NCBI GenBank assembly: GCA_024229515.1
Contig: JAAESI010000242.1
Span: 238,382-302,381, forward strand
Source: Pseudomonadota bacterium
GTDB taxonomy: Bacteria > Myxococcota_A > UBA796 > UBA9615
Length of the DNA stretch: 64,000 nucleotides
Reading direction: 5' to 3'
The notes under the pieces: generated by a model
Seen by the model: only the letters and a program-made list of their open reading frames with translations
What the model was told of the DNA's origin: nothing
Database searches by the model: none
Translations under genes and position numbers: made by a program
Part shown: positions 17,865 through 26,341 of the stretch, piece after piece
Numbering within the stretch: the first letter of the stretch is position 1
Layout of the letters: each line of letters begins with the position of its first letter

Positions 17865-19027
17865 GCGATCGCTCGCACGGCGGCGGCGAGCCGCTCCAGC
17901 AACCCCTCGATGCGGCCGTGGGAAGCCAACGCGGCCGGCATGGTGGCACAAATCTCCACCCCCTCATCATCCCCCGAGCACGCCACGAACAGCGGCAGGC
18001 CGGGGCTCCCCGGGGGGATGAAGAACCCCGCTGAGGCGTCGAAGCCAGGGGCCGAGAAACGCGCGAGGTCGAGTCGGCCGAGGTTGCTCAGCGTGGCCGT
18101 GGTGCCGTAGCGGGCGAGCGTGAGGTTGCGCGCCGCCTTGCTCCGGCCCCCCGCGGCGAGCAGCCCCAGGGGAAGTCGACGCAGCGGCGACGCGGCGAGC
18201 ACGAAGTCCGCGGCGAGGTTCACCTCGAGTCCCTGTTTGAGCCGAGCGGTCAACGCCTCCGGCTCCTCCTCCGGCCGCACCGGGAGGCGGATGATCCCGG
18301 TGAGGTTGGCGCTGCTGCGCAGGTCCGGTTGCAGCCGCCGCAGGTCCACGGGGACGTCCACCCGGCAGGGTCCTCCGGCGGCCTGCGCGGTGGCCAACGC
18401 CAGTGCGGCGAGCATGCCCCGAGGGCGGCCGGGCACCCGGATCCGGCGCCACGTGGTTCCTCGGGAGGCGCCGCCGCAAGCACCCCGCACGGGCGCGGGG
18501 CAGTCGATCGGGGGTGGCCGATCGGGGGTCCGTCCGGTGGTCGCGGCGAGGGCCGCGTCGGTGGTCGGCCCAGCCTCCGCGCCCGCCGGCGTCTCGCCCC
18601 GGAGAGCGGCGAAGAGCCCCTCGGCGAACAGGAGCGTGCCCTGTCCATCCATGGCCGCGTGGTGAGTGCGGACCACCACGCGCCACGGGTCGCCCCGCAC
18701 CACCAGGACTTCGCAGGTGAGCGACTGCGGGGGAAGCGGATCCAGCAGGAAGGGGGCGCCAACGGGACTGCGACCGTCCCACTCCGAGCCGTCGCCGGGG
18801 CGGACCCGCGGCACGGGACCGTCGGTGGTCCAGATCTGGCCCTTCAGGCGCACGCGGCTCCCCGGCTGCACGGCCGCGACCTCTGCCGCCGCGCGGGCGA
18901 CGTCCTCCGGGCTGACGCCGTCCCCCCGCCCCTCGATCACGAACTGGTTGGCGAAGGGAGGAGCGATGCGGTCAGCCGCGAGCCAGACCCACTCGACCCC
19001 GGAGACGGACCGCCCGGGCGCCGTCAT
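17861..19027 (-). CDS. Condensation-domain/wax-synthase-like acyltransferase
   Basis: 388 residues from ATG 19027 (ATGA overlap with the pseudokinase stop). The catalytic motif THHAAMDGQGTLLF is an HHxxxDG, as in NRPS condensation domains, PapA5-type and WES/DGAT acyltransferases. A later block, TATLSNLGRLDL, resembles the conserved loop near the acceptor channel. No carrier-protein, adenylation or ketosynthase domain is nearby, so a stand-alone ester- or amide-forming enzyme is likely. The start was chosen by the overlap and because the upstream extension is Arg-rich shadow sequence. Donor and acceptor are unknown. Confidence 0.72.
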   Translation of the reverse strand: MTAPGRSVSGVEWVWLAADRIAPPFANQFVIEGRGDGVSPEDVARAAAEVAAVQPGSRVRLKGQIWTTDGPVPRVRPGDGSEWDGRSPVGAPFLLDPLPPQSLTCEVLVVRGDPWRVVVRTHHAAMDGQGTLLFAEGLFAALRGETPAGAEAGPTTDAALAATTGRTPDRPPPIDCPAPVRGACGGASRGTTWRRIRVPGRPRGMLAALALATAQAAGGPCRVDVPVDLRRLQPDLRSSANLTGIIRLPVRPEEEPEALTARLKQGLEVNLAADFVLAASPLRRLPLGLLAAGGRSKAARNLTLARYGTTATLSNLGRLDLARFSAPGFDASAGFFIPPGSPGLPLFVACSGDDEGVEICATMPAALASHGRIEGLLERLAAAVRAIA

Positions 19028-21279
19028 CGGACGTCGACCACGTGAGGCGCGGACCGACTCGCCGAGGAGGCATCGCCGTCCGCGGCGGGGTGCGACGCCG
19101 TGATCCAATACTCCATCCGGGACCCCGACGGGACCGAGAACTTCAGCCACGTCTCCCAGCGTCCCGAGCCGCGGGCCTTCAGCGTGGTCTGCTGGAACGG
19201 TCCCCCCGCCGGCCCCGCGTGGAGCACGACCCGGGTGTCCGCGGGGCCGTCCACCCGAGCGAGCACGAGGTCGCTGGCGCCGGAGTCCCCCGCGGTCACG
19301 GGACGGTGCGCCAGATCGAGGCTCACGCTGCCGGGAGGGAGGTTCGACGGCGCCGGTTCGGGGGGCTCGGAAGCCTCGACCCGGACGCGCTCGCTGGGAG
19401 CCGGACGGACGGCCGGGGGCTCCGGTTTGGGCTCCACCGCCCGAGACTCCCGCTCCTTCGGCGGCGGCGGCTCGGGGGTGACGGGTTCGGGCACCTCGGG
19501 GGCGCTCGCGGTGGCCTTGGCGTCGTCCTGGGCCCCCGGCTCGAGCGCCTCGACGGGAACGACGTCGACCACGGCGTCGCTCCCCTCCGAGGCCGCCGGC
19601 GGGGAGCCTTGCTGCATGAGCATCACCTTCAGCACGATGAAGACGGCGCCGAGCACGATGATCGCCAACGCCAGCACCCGAATCAAGATGCGGAGTCTAC
19701 GCCCCTCTCCCTCCGGCTCCTCAGGCTCGTCCTCGAACGGAGGCGGAGGCTGAAGGACCGCGGGCGGCGCCGTCCGCACCGCGCGAGCCGGCGGCGGCGC
19801 CGGCATCGGCGTACGTCGGGGAGGCACCGCATGCGGTGCGGTGGGCGCTTCCGTAGACATCGGCGGAGGGCTCGGGCGGAGGCTCGGGGTCGGCTTCAGG
19901 TCCTCGCCCGGAGGCATCGAGGTCGAGGATCCGTGGCCCGCCAGCGATGTCGCCTTCCCGGTCAGCTCGGCCGCCCGGGAGGTTGGTCGGGGCACGACCG
20001 TGGGCATCTCGGTGGGCTCCAACTCGACCTGACTGCGCAGGGCCAGAGCTGCGTCGTCCACGGCAGGGAGGACGTCGAGGCTCTCCAGCTCGGCCTCCGC
20101 GCGGCCCCCCTCGGTGGGGAGGTCCTCGGTCTCGTCCAACTCCAGCATGCGCGGCGCCGACACCAGCTCCCGCAGGGGGACCTCCACCGGCGGCGGGACT
20201 GGCGCCCCGTCGGGACGCTCCTCGTCCGCTTCGGGCAGGGACGATCGGGGGGCCGGAGGCGGCTTCCGCTTCTCGGCTCGAGGCGCCGGCACGGGCAGCG
20301 GAGCGGGGCCGTCCAACAGAGGCCGAGGGGTCGGGCCCGGCACCGTGAGGTCGGCGAGGTCACGACCGAACTGTCGGCTCACGAGGCGGCCCAGACGCTC
20401 GCCCCGGGGCATCCCGCCCCGCAGCTCACGCATGGCCGCTTCGGCCTCGGTCACGGTTTCGTACCGGTGGGACGGCTCGGGCGCGACCATGCGGCTGAAC
20501 ACGGCTCCGACCCCGTCGGCGATCGCATCGAGGCGGGCAGCCAGTGATCCCGTGGAGGCCCGCACGATCCCCGCGATCTGCTGGGCCGCCGAGGTGCCGG
20601 GCCCGACCTCGAAGGGCGGCGAACCGAGCAGCGCCCACGCCAGGATCGCCCCCAGGCCGAACTGATCACTTGCCGGCGTGGCCGGCTTGCCGCCGAGCAC
20701 CTCCGGTCCGCTGAAGGCAGCGCGTCCGCCCTCTCCCCCACCAGGATCAACGAGCCGGGCGAAGCCAAACCCGCGGAGCTTCACCACGCCGTCCGCACCG
20801 ACCATGACCCGCGACGGTCGGAGGTCGCGGTGGAGCTGACCGACCGCGTCCGCGGTGCCGACTCCGTGAGCCGCTGCGAGCGCGTTGCAGGCCTGGATCC
20901 CGACGTCGAGCACGCTTCGCGGCGGCAGGGCCCCCGTGCCCCGAACGAGCTCGCTCAGGGTGACGCCCTCGACCAGCTCGGTGACCGCGAACGGGAGCCC
21001 GTCGCGCTCCCCCGCGCTGAAGGTCTGCACGATCCCCTTGTGGCGCAGCGTACGAGCGGCGTGCACGGCCGGAAGCATATCGCCCCACGGCTCGGTCGAG
21101 GGGAGACCTCCCACGGGGGCGAGGGCGGTCACCGCGACCACCCGGGGGAGGCCGCCGATGCCGCGGCTGTCGGCCCGGAACACGTGCCCCGTGGAGCCCG
21201 CGCCCTTCACCGCGACGAGCGTGAGCTGTCCCAGGCTGAGGGGAAGATCGGCTGCTTCGAGGAGATCGAGCGGACGCAC
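19024..21279 (-). CDS. Membrane-anchored protein pseudokinase
   Basis: 751 residues from GTG 21279. A Ser/Thr kinase-like domain fills residues 1-270 with a glycine loop KGAGSTGHVFRA. The VAIK-lysine position reads VAVTAL (Thr51), HRD is followed by LRPSRVMV (no Lys or Asn), and DFG is GFG (RGFGFARL, 169-176). Three of the residues needed for ATP and metal binding are therefore missing. A long Pro/Glu-rich linker follows, then one transmembrane helix at about 530-555, then a Pro-rich segment and a beta-rich C-terminal domain outside the membrane. It lies 18 bp downstream of an active kinase gene. A scaffold or allosteric partner role for that kinase is the natural inference. Confidence 0.8.
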   Translation of the reverse strand: MRPLDLLEAADLPLSLGQLTLVAVKGAGSTGHVFRADSRGIGGLPRVVAVTALAPVGGLPSTEPWGDMLPAVHAARTLRHKGIVQTFSAGERDGLPFAVTELVEGVTLSELVRGTGALPPRSVLDVGIQACNALAAAHGVGTADAVGQLHRDLRPSRVMVGADGVVKLRGFGFARLVDPGGGEGGRAAFSGPEVLGGKPATPASDQFGLGAILAWALLGSPPFEVGPGTSAAQQIAGIVRASTGSLAARLDAIADGVGAVFSRMVAPEPSHRYETVTEAEAAMRELRGGMPRGERLGRLVSRQFGRDLADLTVPGPTPRPLLDGPAPLPVPAPRAEKRKPPPAPRSSLPEADEERPDGAPVPPPVEVPLRELVSAPRMLELDETEDLPTEGGRAEAELESLDVLPAVDDAALALRSQVELEPTEMPTVVPRPTSRAAELTGKATSLAGHGSSTSMPPGEDLKPTPSLRPSPPPMSTEAPTAPHAVPPRRTPMPAPPPARAVRTAPPAVLQPPPPFEDEPEEPEGEGRRLRILIRVLALAIIVLGAVFIVLKVMLMQQGSPPAASEGSDAVVDVVPVEALEPGAQDDAKATASAPEVPEPVTPEPPPPKERESRAVEPKPEPPAVRPAPSERVRVEASEPPEPAPSNLPPGSVSLDLAHRPVTAGDSGASDLVLARVDGPADTRVVLHAGPAGGPFQQTTLKARGSGRWETWLKFSVPSGSRMEYWITASHPAADGDASSASRSAPHVVDVR

Positions 21280-21297
21280 GGACAGGCTCGGTGCGGG

Positions 21298-23835
21298 CTA
21301 CCGCTGGGAGTCGACGAATGCCTTGAGCAGGGCCTTCTTCAACTCGGCGCAGCTGTCGTAACGATCGTCGGGCGACTTGCTCAGCAACCGCATGATGATC
21401 TCTTCCACCTCGGGCTTGATCGAGGGGTTGCGCTCGGTCGGCGGCTGCGGAGCCTTGGTCATGTGGCTGAGCAGGAGCGGGACGAGGTCCTCTTCCTGGA
21501 AGACCGGGGTGCCGGTCAGCAGCTCGTACATGACGCCGCCGAGGGCGTAGAGGTCGGAGGCGGGCGTGACCTTGGCATCGCCCTGAATCTGCTCGGGACT
21601 CATGTACCGGGGCGTACCGACGCGCACGCCGGTCACCGAGATCGAGGCCGCGTTGTTGTTCACCTTGGCGATGCCGAAGTCCATGACCTTGAGGCGCGTA
21701 CCGTTCTCGATCACGAACAGGTTCTGGGGCTTCACGTCGCGGTGAATGACGCCGGCTTCGTGGGCGGCGCCGAGGCCGTCGCAGGCCTGGATGCAGAGGC
21801 GGAGCGCCTCCGACGGCGGAATCGGGCCGCCCCGCTTGTTCATGAAGTTCTCGAGGTCGTCGCCCTCGAGCAGTTCCATCGTGATGAAACGCGCGCCCTT
21901 CCAGGTGCCGAACTCGTAGATGCGCACGATGTTCGGGTGCACCAACTTCCGGCTGAGCTTCATCTCCCGGCGGAACCGGTCGAGCCCGGCGCGGTTCTGC
22001 ACCACCTGCTGGAAGACCTTGATCGCGACCACCTCTTCGAGCTCAAGGTCTGTCGCGGCGTAGACGTGCGCCATGCCGCCGGAGCCGATGAGGCCCTTGA
22101 TCTGGTAGCGGTTGGCGATGACGGTGCCTTCGACGATGGCGCCGTCGTCACCCATGTCGGAGTAGCCCTCGTCGGACCAGCCGGAGCTCTGGTGCCGCCC
22201 GCTGGCACCACCGCCGCCCGTGGTCGTCCGCGGGTCAGGCCCCGTCACCGAGCGCATCGAGCTGGCGGTGATGCAGTCGTCCACGTCCATCGTGTCGTCG
22301 CTGGTGGCGGGGCGGTGGCCGCTGGGCATCGGAGTCTGGTGGGGCGGGGGTACGTTGTAGTCAGTGAAGTCCATCGTCTCGTCCGACGTGGACGACCGGG
22401 GCCGGGGCGGTGCGGCGTCCCGATCCAGGCTACCCGCGACGGGCGGACGGACCGTCCCCGTGGGCGACTCCCCGAGCACCGGCATGTCGTCGAAGTCGGG
22501 CAGCGGCGAGAACTTGTGGACGCCGTCAATGAGGAGGTGGACCGGCTGCCAGGTGCCCCCTACGGCCTCGGCCAACCCCGCCTCGATGTTCTGCATCCGG
22601 AGCTGAGCGTCCGCGTAGTCCGACGCGACGCCGAGCAGCCCGCAGTACGCCAGCTTGGCGCCGTCGATGCGGTCGTGGAACTCGAACAGGCGGCCCAGGG
22701 CGTACAGCGTCGCGAACGCGGTGGAGTCGATCGGGCCGTTGGTCACGCGGGCGAGGTAGTCGTCCAGGAACCGCGTCACGCGGGCCGACAGCAGTTCCGC
22801 GTTCCAGACCAGTTCGATGATGCGGTTGACTGCGATCGGGTAGGAGCGATCGTCGGGCGAAGTGCCCAGGTACGACGCAAGTTCCTGCTGGACCAGGGAC
22901 CCCGGCGTGCCTCGGCGGAGTCGGCCCGGACCGCGGACCCCAGGCACGCTCCGGCGGTTGCGGGGCGCTGATCCCGTGCCCGGGTTGGGCGTGCGGCTCA
23001 GCGGCGACGGGGTGCGGGTAAGCGGCGCCTCCCGCGGATCGGCCCGGCGGGGACGGCTCCCGGGCTGCGAGTCATCGAGCCCCAGCGGCGTGAACTCCAG
23101 CGACGAGGACAGGTGGTTCGGATCCGGCGCCCGCATCGGCGGCGGGGTCGGGCTCCGAGGCGCGGCCATCGGATTGGGCGTCGTGTAGCGCCCGGGCTCT
23201 GGGGTGGCAGAGAGGCGATCCTCCAGCACCGGGGGACGCGGCGTGGGGGGGCGGCGGCTGACCTGCGAGGCCCCGCTTCGGCCCGACTCCCACGGAGCGC
23301 CATCTTCAGCCGGAGCCGCCGGCGTCGGCGCCTGGCTCGACCAGGACGGGCCCGCCTCCTGCGAATCACCGCCCGAAGCAGCCAGGTTGAACAGGATCCC
23401 GGGAGGCCACGGGCTCCCTTCGATGTGCTCGCCTCGCATGGCGCGAACCGCCTCGTCGCGCAGGCCGGCCATCTGCAGCAACCCCGCGGCGCGCTGGTGC
23501 TCACCGAGGTTGATCAGCAACCCCACGGCCTCCTTGCGGGCGCCCCCGCGGGCGAAGCAGAGGGCCGCGTTCATCGCGTCGCAGCGCACGTCCGGCGAGA
23601 TTCGAATGACGGGGGTAGGCCGATCGGGGAGCGAGCGCAGGAGCGTCATGCCCGCATCGCGGAACCGCCCCTGGAAGCTCAGCAGGCGTGCCGCTTCCTG
23701 CCAGGCGCGACCCGACACGTAGGCATCAATGGCCTGCTGAATCTCGTGCCGACTCTCATGGATGCGGCCCGCCTGGACGAAATCGCCCGACGCTCGCAAC
23801 TCAGATGGATCAGCGCTTCGTCCTGATCGGGACAA
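21298..23835 (-). CDS. Ser/Thr protein kinase with N-terminal helical-repeat region
   Basis: 845 residues from a TTG at 23835 (start uncertain). Residues 1-150 look like helical TPR-type repeats (GRIHESRHEIQQAIDAYVSG, AARLLSFQGRF). A long Pro/Thr/Ser-rich linker follows, then a second helical block at about 330-420. The kinase domain occupies roughly 570-835 and has all key residues: GSGGMAHVYAA, VVAIKVF, HRDVKPQN, VMDFGIAK and a PRYMSPEQ activation-segment end. No transmembrane helix is evident, so it is cytoplasmic. Architecture and linker composition are typical of myxobacterial kinases. Its substrate is unknown; the pseudokinase 18 bp downstream is the obvious partner. Confidence 0.88.
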   Translation of the reverse strand: MSRSGRSADPSELRASGDFVQAGRIHESRHEIQQAIDAYVSGRAWQEAARLLSFQGRFRDAGMTLLRSLPDRPTPVIRISPDVRCDAMNAALCFARGGARKEAVGLLINLGEHQRAAGLLQMAGLRDEAVRAMRGEHIEGSPWPPGILFNLAASGGDSQEAGPSWSSQAPTPAAPAEDGAPWESGRSGASQVSRRPPTPRPPVLEDRLSATPEPGRYTTPNPMAAPRSPTPPPMRAPDPNHLSSSLEFTPLGLDDSQPGSRPRRADPREAPLTRTPSPLSRTPNPGTGSAPRNRRSVPGVRGPGRLRRGTPGSLVQQELASYLGTSPDDRSYPIAVNRIIELVWNAELLSARVTRFLDDYLARVTNGPIDSTAFATLYALGRLFEFHDRIDGAKLAYCGLLGVASDYADAQLRMQNIEAGLAEAVGGTWQPVHLLIDGVHKFSPLPDFDDMPVLGESPTGTVRPPVAGSLDRDAAPPRPRSSTSDETMDFTDYNVPPPHQTPMPSGHRPATSDDTMDVDDCITASSMRSVTGPDPRTTTGGGGASGRHQSSGWSDEGYSDMGDDGAIVEGTVIANRYQIKGLIGSGGMAHVYAATDLELEEVVAIKVFQQVVQNRAGLDRFRREMKLSRKLVHPNIVRIYEFGTWKGARFITMELLEGDDLENFMNKRGGPIPPSEALRLCIQACDGLGAAHEAGVIHRDVKPQNLFVIENGTRLKVMDFGIAKVNNNAASISVTGVRVGTPRYMSPEQIQGDAKVTPASDLYALGGVMYELLTGTPVFQEEDLVPLLLSHMTKAPQPPTERNPSIKPEVEEIIMRLLSKSPDDRYDSCAELKKALLKAFVDSQR

Positions 23836-23950
23836 GTTTCCGTTCGACTCCGTCCTGGTGCGCGAGACGTACCTCGCCCCTTCGCACGTCCTAGCTTGAT
23901 CAGCATAGACCCTCGGGGCCCTCGGATTATGGGCAGGCGGCCAAGTCGTT

Positions 23951-23956
23951 TACACT
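23951..23956 (+). promoter_or_regulatory. -10-like TANNNT element before the halogenase-like gene
   Basis: TACACT lies 11 nt before ATG 23968, with no Shine-Dalgarno in the intervening bases. Confidence 0.45.
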
Positions 23957-23967
23957 CCCGCCCCCTG

Positions 23968-25230
23968 ATGGACCGATTGCCCGAAGTTTGTGACGTCGTG
24001 GTAGTCGGCGGAGGCCCCGCCGGGACGACCTGCGCGCACCTCCTGGCGAAGGCCGGATTCGACGTCGTAGTCCTCGAACGGTCGCGACATCCGCGGTTCT
24101 GCATCGGCGAGAGCCTGCTGCCCTGCACCACCCGCGTGTGGGAGCGCCTCGGGTTGATCCCGAAGTTCGAAGAAGCGGGGTTCATTCAGAAGTACGGCGC
24201 CTACTTCTGCTTCGCCGACGGCGACGACACCGAGTACTTCCACTTCGGCAACGCCGCCTTCGCCCAGGCCCAGCATGCCTACGAGGTGCCTCGCGACCAG
24301 TTCGACAAGGTGCTGTGGGATGCCGCCGTCGAGGCGGGCGCCGCCTGCTTCGATCAGACGCGGGTGACCCGGTTCAACACCGACGGGGACCGGATCACGG
24401 GCGTCACCGTCACCACCGACGACGGCGAACACACGATCTCCGCCCGGCTGACGCTGGACTGTGCGGGCCGGGCGACGCTGCTGGGCAAGCAGCTGGGGCT
24501 GCGGGAGCCCGATCCCGTGCTGGACCAGGTCGCCCTGTTCGCGCACTACGACGACGTGATCCTCGCCGCCGACGAGGACGCCGGCACCATCGGGATCGTC
24601 GCCACCGACTGGGGCTGGATGTGGTTCATCCCCTTCAGCGGGGGGCGGGCGTCCGTCGGGGCCGTCGCGCACAGCGCCCAGTTCAAGCTCTGGAAGAAGG
24701 AAGGGCTGGATCGCGAAGGCATCTGGGCCCGGATCCTCGGAGAGGTCCGGGCGGTCCGGGGTCGGGTGGCCCACGCCACCCAGAGCCGCCCCGTCGAGGT
24801 GAAGGCCAACTTCTCGTTCCGCTGCCGGGAGCTGGCCGGAGACGGCTGGGTTCTGGTCGGCGACTCCGGCGCCTTCCTCGATCCGGTGTTCAGCTCGGGG
24901 GTCCACCTCGCCATGTGCGGAGCCGAGCAGGTCGCTGACCTCGCCGTGCGCGCGCTGCGCGGGGGGCGGGTGCCCGTCGCCCGCGACTTCCGCCCGTTCG
25001 AGCGCCGAAGCCGCGCCGCCCTCGCCGTGTTCAGCAAGTTCATCTACGCCTGGTACGACGACGGCTTCCGGAAGGTCTTCATGCAGCCGCCGGATCGACC
25101 CGGGGTGAGGCTGCTGAAGAAGCACATCATCTCGCTGCTAGCCGGCGACGTGTTCAACCGCGCCTTCGCCCTGCCGCCGCTGTACCTGCTGCTGTTCTTC
25201 GCCCGGCTGGGGCCGCCGCCCACACGGTAG
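23968..25230 (+). CDS. Flavin-dependent halogenase-like FAD oxidoreductase
   Basis: 420 residues from ATG 23968. The FAD-binding motif CDVVVVGGGPAGTTCAHLL is at the N-terminus, and the second FAD motif is GDGWVLVGDSGAFLDPVFSS. The stretch GWMWFIPFSGG fits the WxWxIP signature used to separate flavin-dependent halogenases from ordinary monooxygenases. The block RHPRFCIGESLLP is shared by the halogenase and geranylgeranyl-reductase-like branches. No biosynthetic gene cluster surrounds it. Halogenation of a free or carrier-bound substrate is therefore only a prediction, and a lipid reductase is the main alternative. A flavin reductase-like gene lies in the divergent operon. Confidence 0.75.
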   Translation: MDRLPEVCDVVVVGGGPAGTTCAHLLAKAGFDVVVLERSRHPRFCIGESLLPCTTRVWERLGLIPKFEEAGFIQKYGAYFCFADGDDTEYFHFGNAAFAQAQHAYEVPRDQFDKVLWDAAVEAGAACFDQTRVTRFNTDGDRITGVTVTTDDGEHTISARLTLDCAGRATLLGKQLGLREPDPVLDQVALFAHYDDVILAADEDAGTIGIVATDWGWMWFIPFSGGRASVGAVAHSAQFKLWKKEGLDREGIWARILGEVRAVRGRVAHATQSRPVEVKANFSFRCRELAGDGWVLVGDSGAFLDPVFSSGVHLAMCGAEQVADLAVRALRGGRVPVARDFRPFERRSRAALAVFSKFIYAWYDDGFRKVFMQPPDRPGVRLLKKHIISLLAGDVFNRAFALPPLYLLLFFARLGPPPTR

Positions 25231-25242
25231 AGCGCCGCTCCG

Positions 25243-25278
25243 GAATGAAGAAAGCCGGCAGTCCGAAGACTGCCGGCT
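25243..25278 (-). terminator. Strong intrinsic terminator of a minus-strand transcript
   Basis: Read on the minus strand, an 11-bp perfect stem (AGCCGGCAGTC / GACTGCCGGCT) closes a UUCG loop and is followed by TTTCTTCATT. UUCG is the extra-stable loop only in this orientation, and the T-rich tail exists only on this side. The hairpin therefore terminates leftward transcription, not the halogenase gene. Confidence 0.85.
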
Positions 25279-26104
25279 CTCAGATGCACGGTCGTGGCGT
25301 CCAGCTCTCGAAGTTGGTCGCGACGTCGCCTCTCCAGAGTCTCTCGGTGCTTGGACCCGCGGTGCTTGCGCGCCGCCACTCTCTCGGAGTCGATGTGTTC
25401 TTCAGGGTTTGACGAGCTCGGCTAGCGGCCTATTGGTTTGCCACCCCGGCTTCGACCTTCTCGCCTCTCGACGCTGGTCCCTGCCGTCTTCACCGAGGCC
25501 CGCAACCAGTCGCTTTTACGCTTCCGGTGGGGTCTCCCCTCGTGAACTTCATCTCTCCCTCAGAGCTCTGAGCCTTCCGCCCGGCCTGCCCGTCGCATCG
25601 GCCCGAAAAGCGGCCTCTGCTGTTGCAGGCTCCTCTCATGAGGTTCGCATCCCCTTCAGCGCTTCAGGTGGGAGCGTCCACCAACCGCGGCTTTGCCTCT
25701 GCCGCTTCGTTCCGTCCTCGCCGTTTCTCACGACCTCGACGGTTTGCTCCGCTTTCCACCGTCCCGAGATTTCCCCGGGTACCACTCTTGGGGTTTGCAG
25801 TCCTTCAAGGGCTTTCCCGTTCCGCGTTGGGCCTCACCGTCACCGGTTCGACCATCCCCTCTCGACCTTCATGCTGCGCCTCCCGCCTTTCCGCGGGCTC
25901 CGGGTCCGAAGACCTATTGCGTGCTGCGCTGCCTGGGCCCTCAGGGTCTTCCCTGCGGAGCGACCGTTCCCGCCGACTTCCGGTTTCCCGTACGCCGGGG
26001 GCCGCTCCCCTCCTGGACTCTCTTCTTTGGAACCGCCGCCGAAGCTGCGGTCTCCGTCACGTTCCAACTTGTCAATGAGCAGGGCGTCACCGCCGTGCAG
26101 GAAG

Positions 26105-26133
26105 AAACTAGGCGGTCCCTCCGAATGGGGCAA
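26105..26133 (-). promoter_or_regulatory. Possible internal promoter of the minus-strand RNA
   Basis: The minus strand reads TTGCCC (26128-26133), a 17-nt spacer and TAGTTT (26105-26110), placing +1 near 26098. The spacing is ideal but the -10 match is weak. Confidence 0.3.
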
Positions 26134-26327
26134 GGGGCTGGATCGCCGGTTGTCCACAGGCGCGAGAAAGCGCCTCGATTTCAACCGCTTGCGAGCGTGA
26201 TTCGTTTCACTTTCTGGACCGTCTCCAGCCCCGGGCTTCGAGCCCCCCGCAGTCCGGCGACGATTGCACCCCGCAACCGTCACTGGTTACGGCTAAGTGC
26301 TTGACATCACTGGGTTCCCATTTCAGG

Positions 26328-26333
26328 TACCCT
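26328..26333 (+). promoter_or_regulatory. -10-like TANNNT element before the SLC12-type transporter
   Basis: TACCCT lies 8 nt before GTG 26342 with no Shine-Dalgarno. A perfect TTGACA is present at 26301-26306, but the 21-nt spacer is longer than normal. Confidence 0.5.
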
Positions 26334-26341
26334 CAGCGGCC

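Larger units (their letters stand above)
25243..26295 (-). ncRNA. Candidate large structured non-coding RNA (about 0.85-1.05 kb)
   Basis: This 1.1-kb gap holds no protein reading frame with recognisable family sequence on either strand. The open frames are Ser/Pro/Arg-rich and mutually overlapping. On the minus strand the sequence is purine-rich and full of compact hairpins with GNRA/UUCG loops. Examples are GGTC-UUCG-GACC (25903-25914), CGG-GAAA-CCG (25981-25990), CCCGC-N6-GCGGG (25872-25887) and CGTAACC-N6-GGTTGCG (26272-26291). It ends at the strong terminator at 25243-25278. The 5' end is either near 26295 or near 26098, after a TTGCCC-N17-TAGTTT promoter-like pair. I see no group II domain V, RNase P, tmRNA or rRNA signature. 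Its class is not recognised. Confidence 0.5.

Noticed and set aside
25841..25870. T-loop-like GGTTCGACC as part of a tRNA
   Set aside because: No acceptor stem, anticodon arm or CCA can be built around it on the plus strand.
25243..26295. Group II intron as explanation for the structured region
   Set aside because: No domain V hairpin, no GUGYG 5' end and no reverse transcriptase frame are visible. A decayed intron cannot be fully excluded without a covariance search.
25409..26304. Overlapping plus-strand and minus-strand open frames of 150-260 residues
   Set aside because: They are Ser/Pro/Arg-rich, overlap one another in several frames, carry no domain-like pattern and lie over the hairpin-rich region with a minus-strand terminator. 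I treat them as shadows of a non-coding RNA.
26301..26327. TTGACA at 26301 as the -35 of the SLC12-type gene
   Set aside because: The spacing to the TACCCT element is 21 nt, longer than sigma-70 promoters tolerate well. I kept only the -10-like element.
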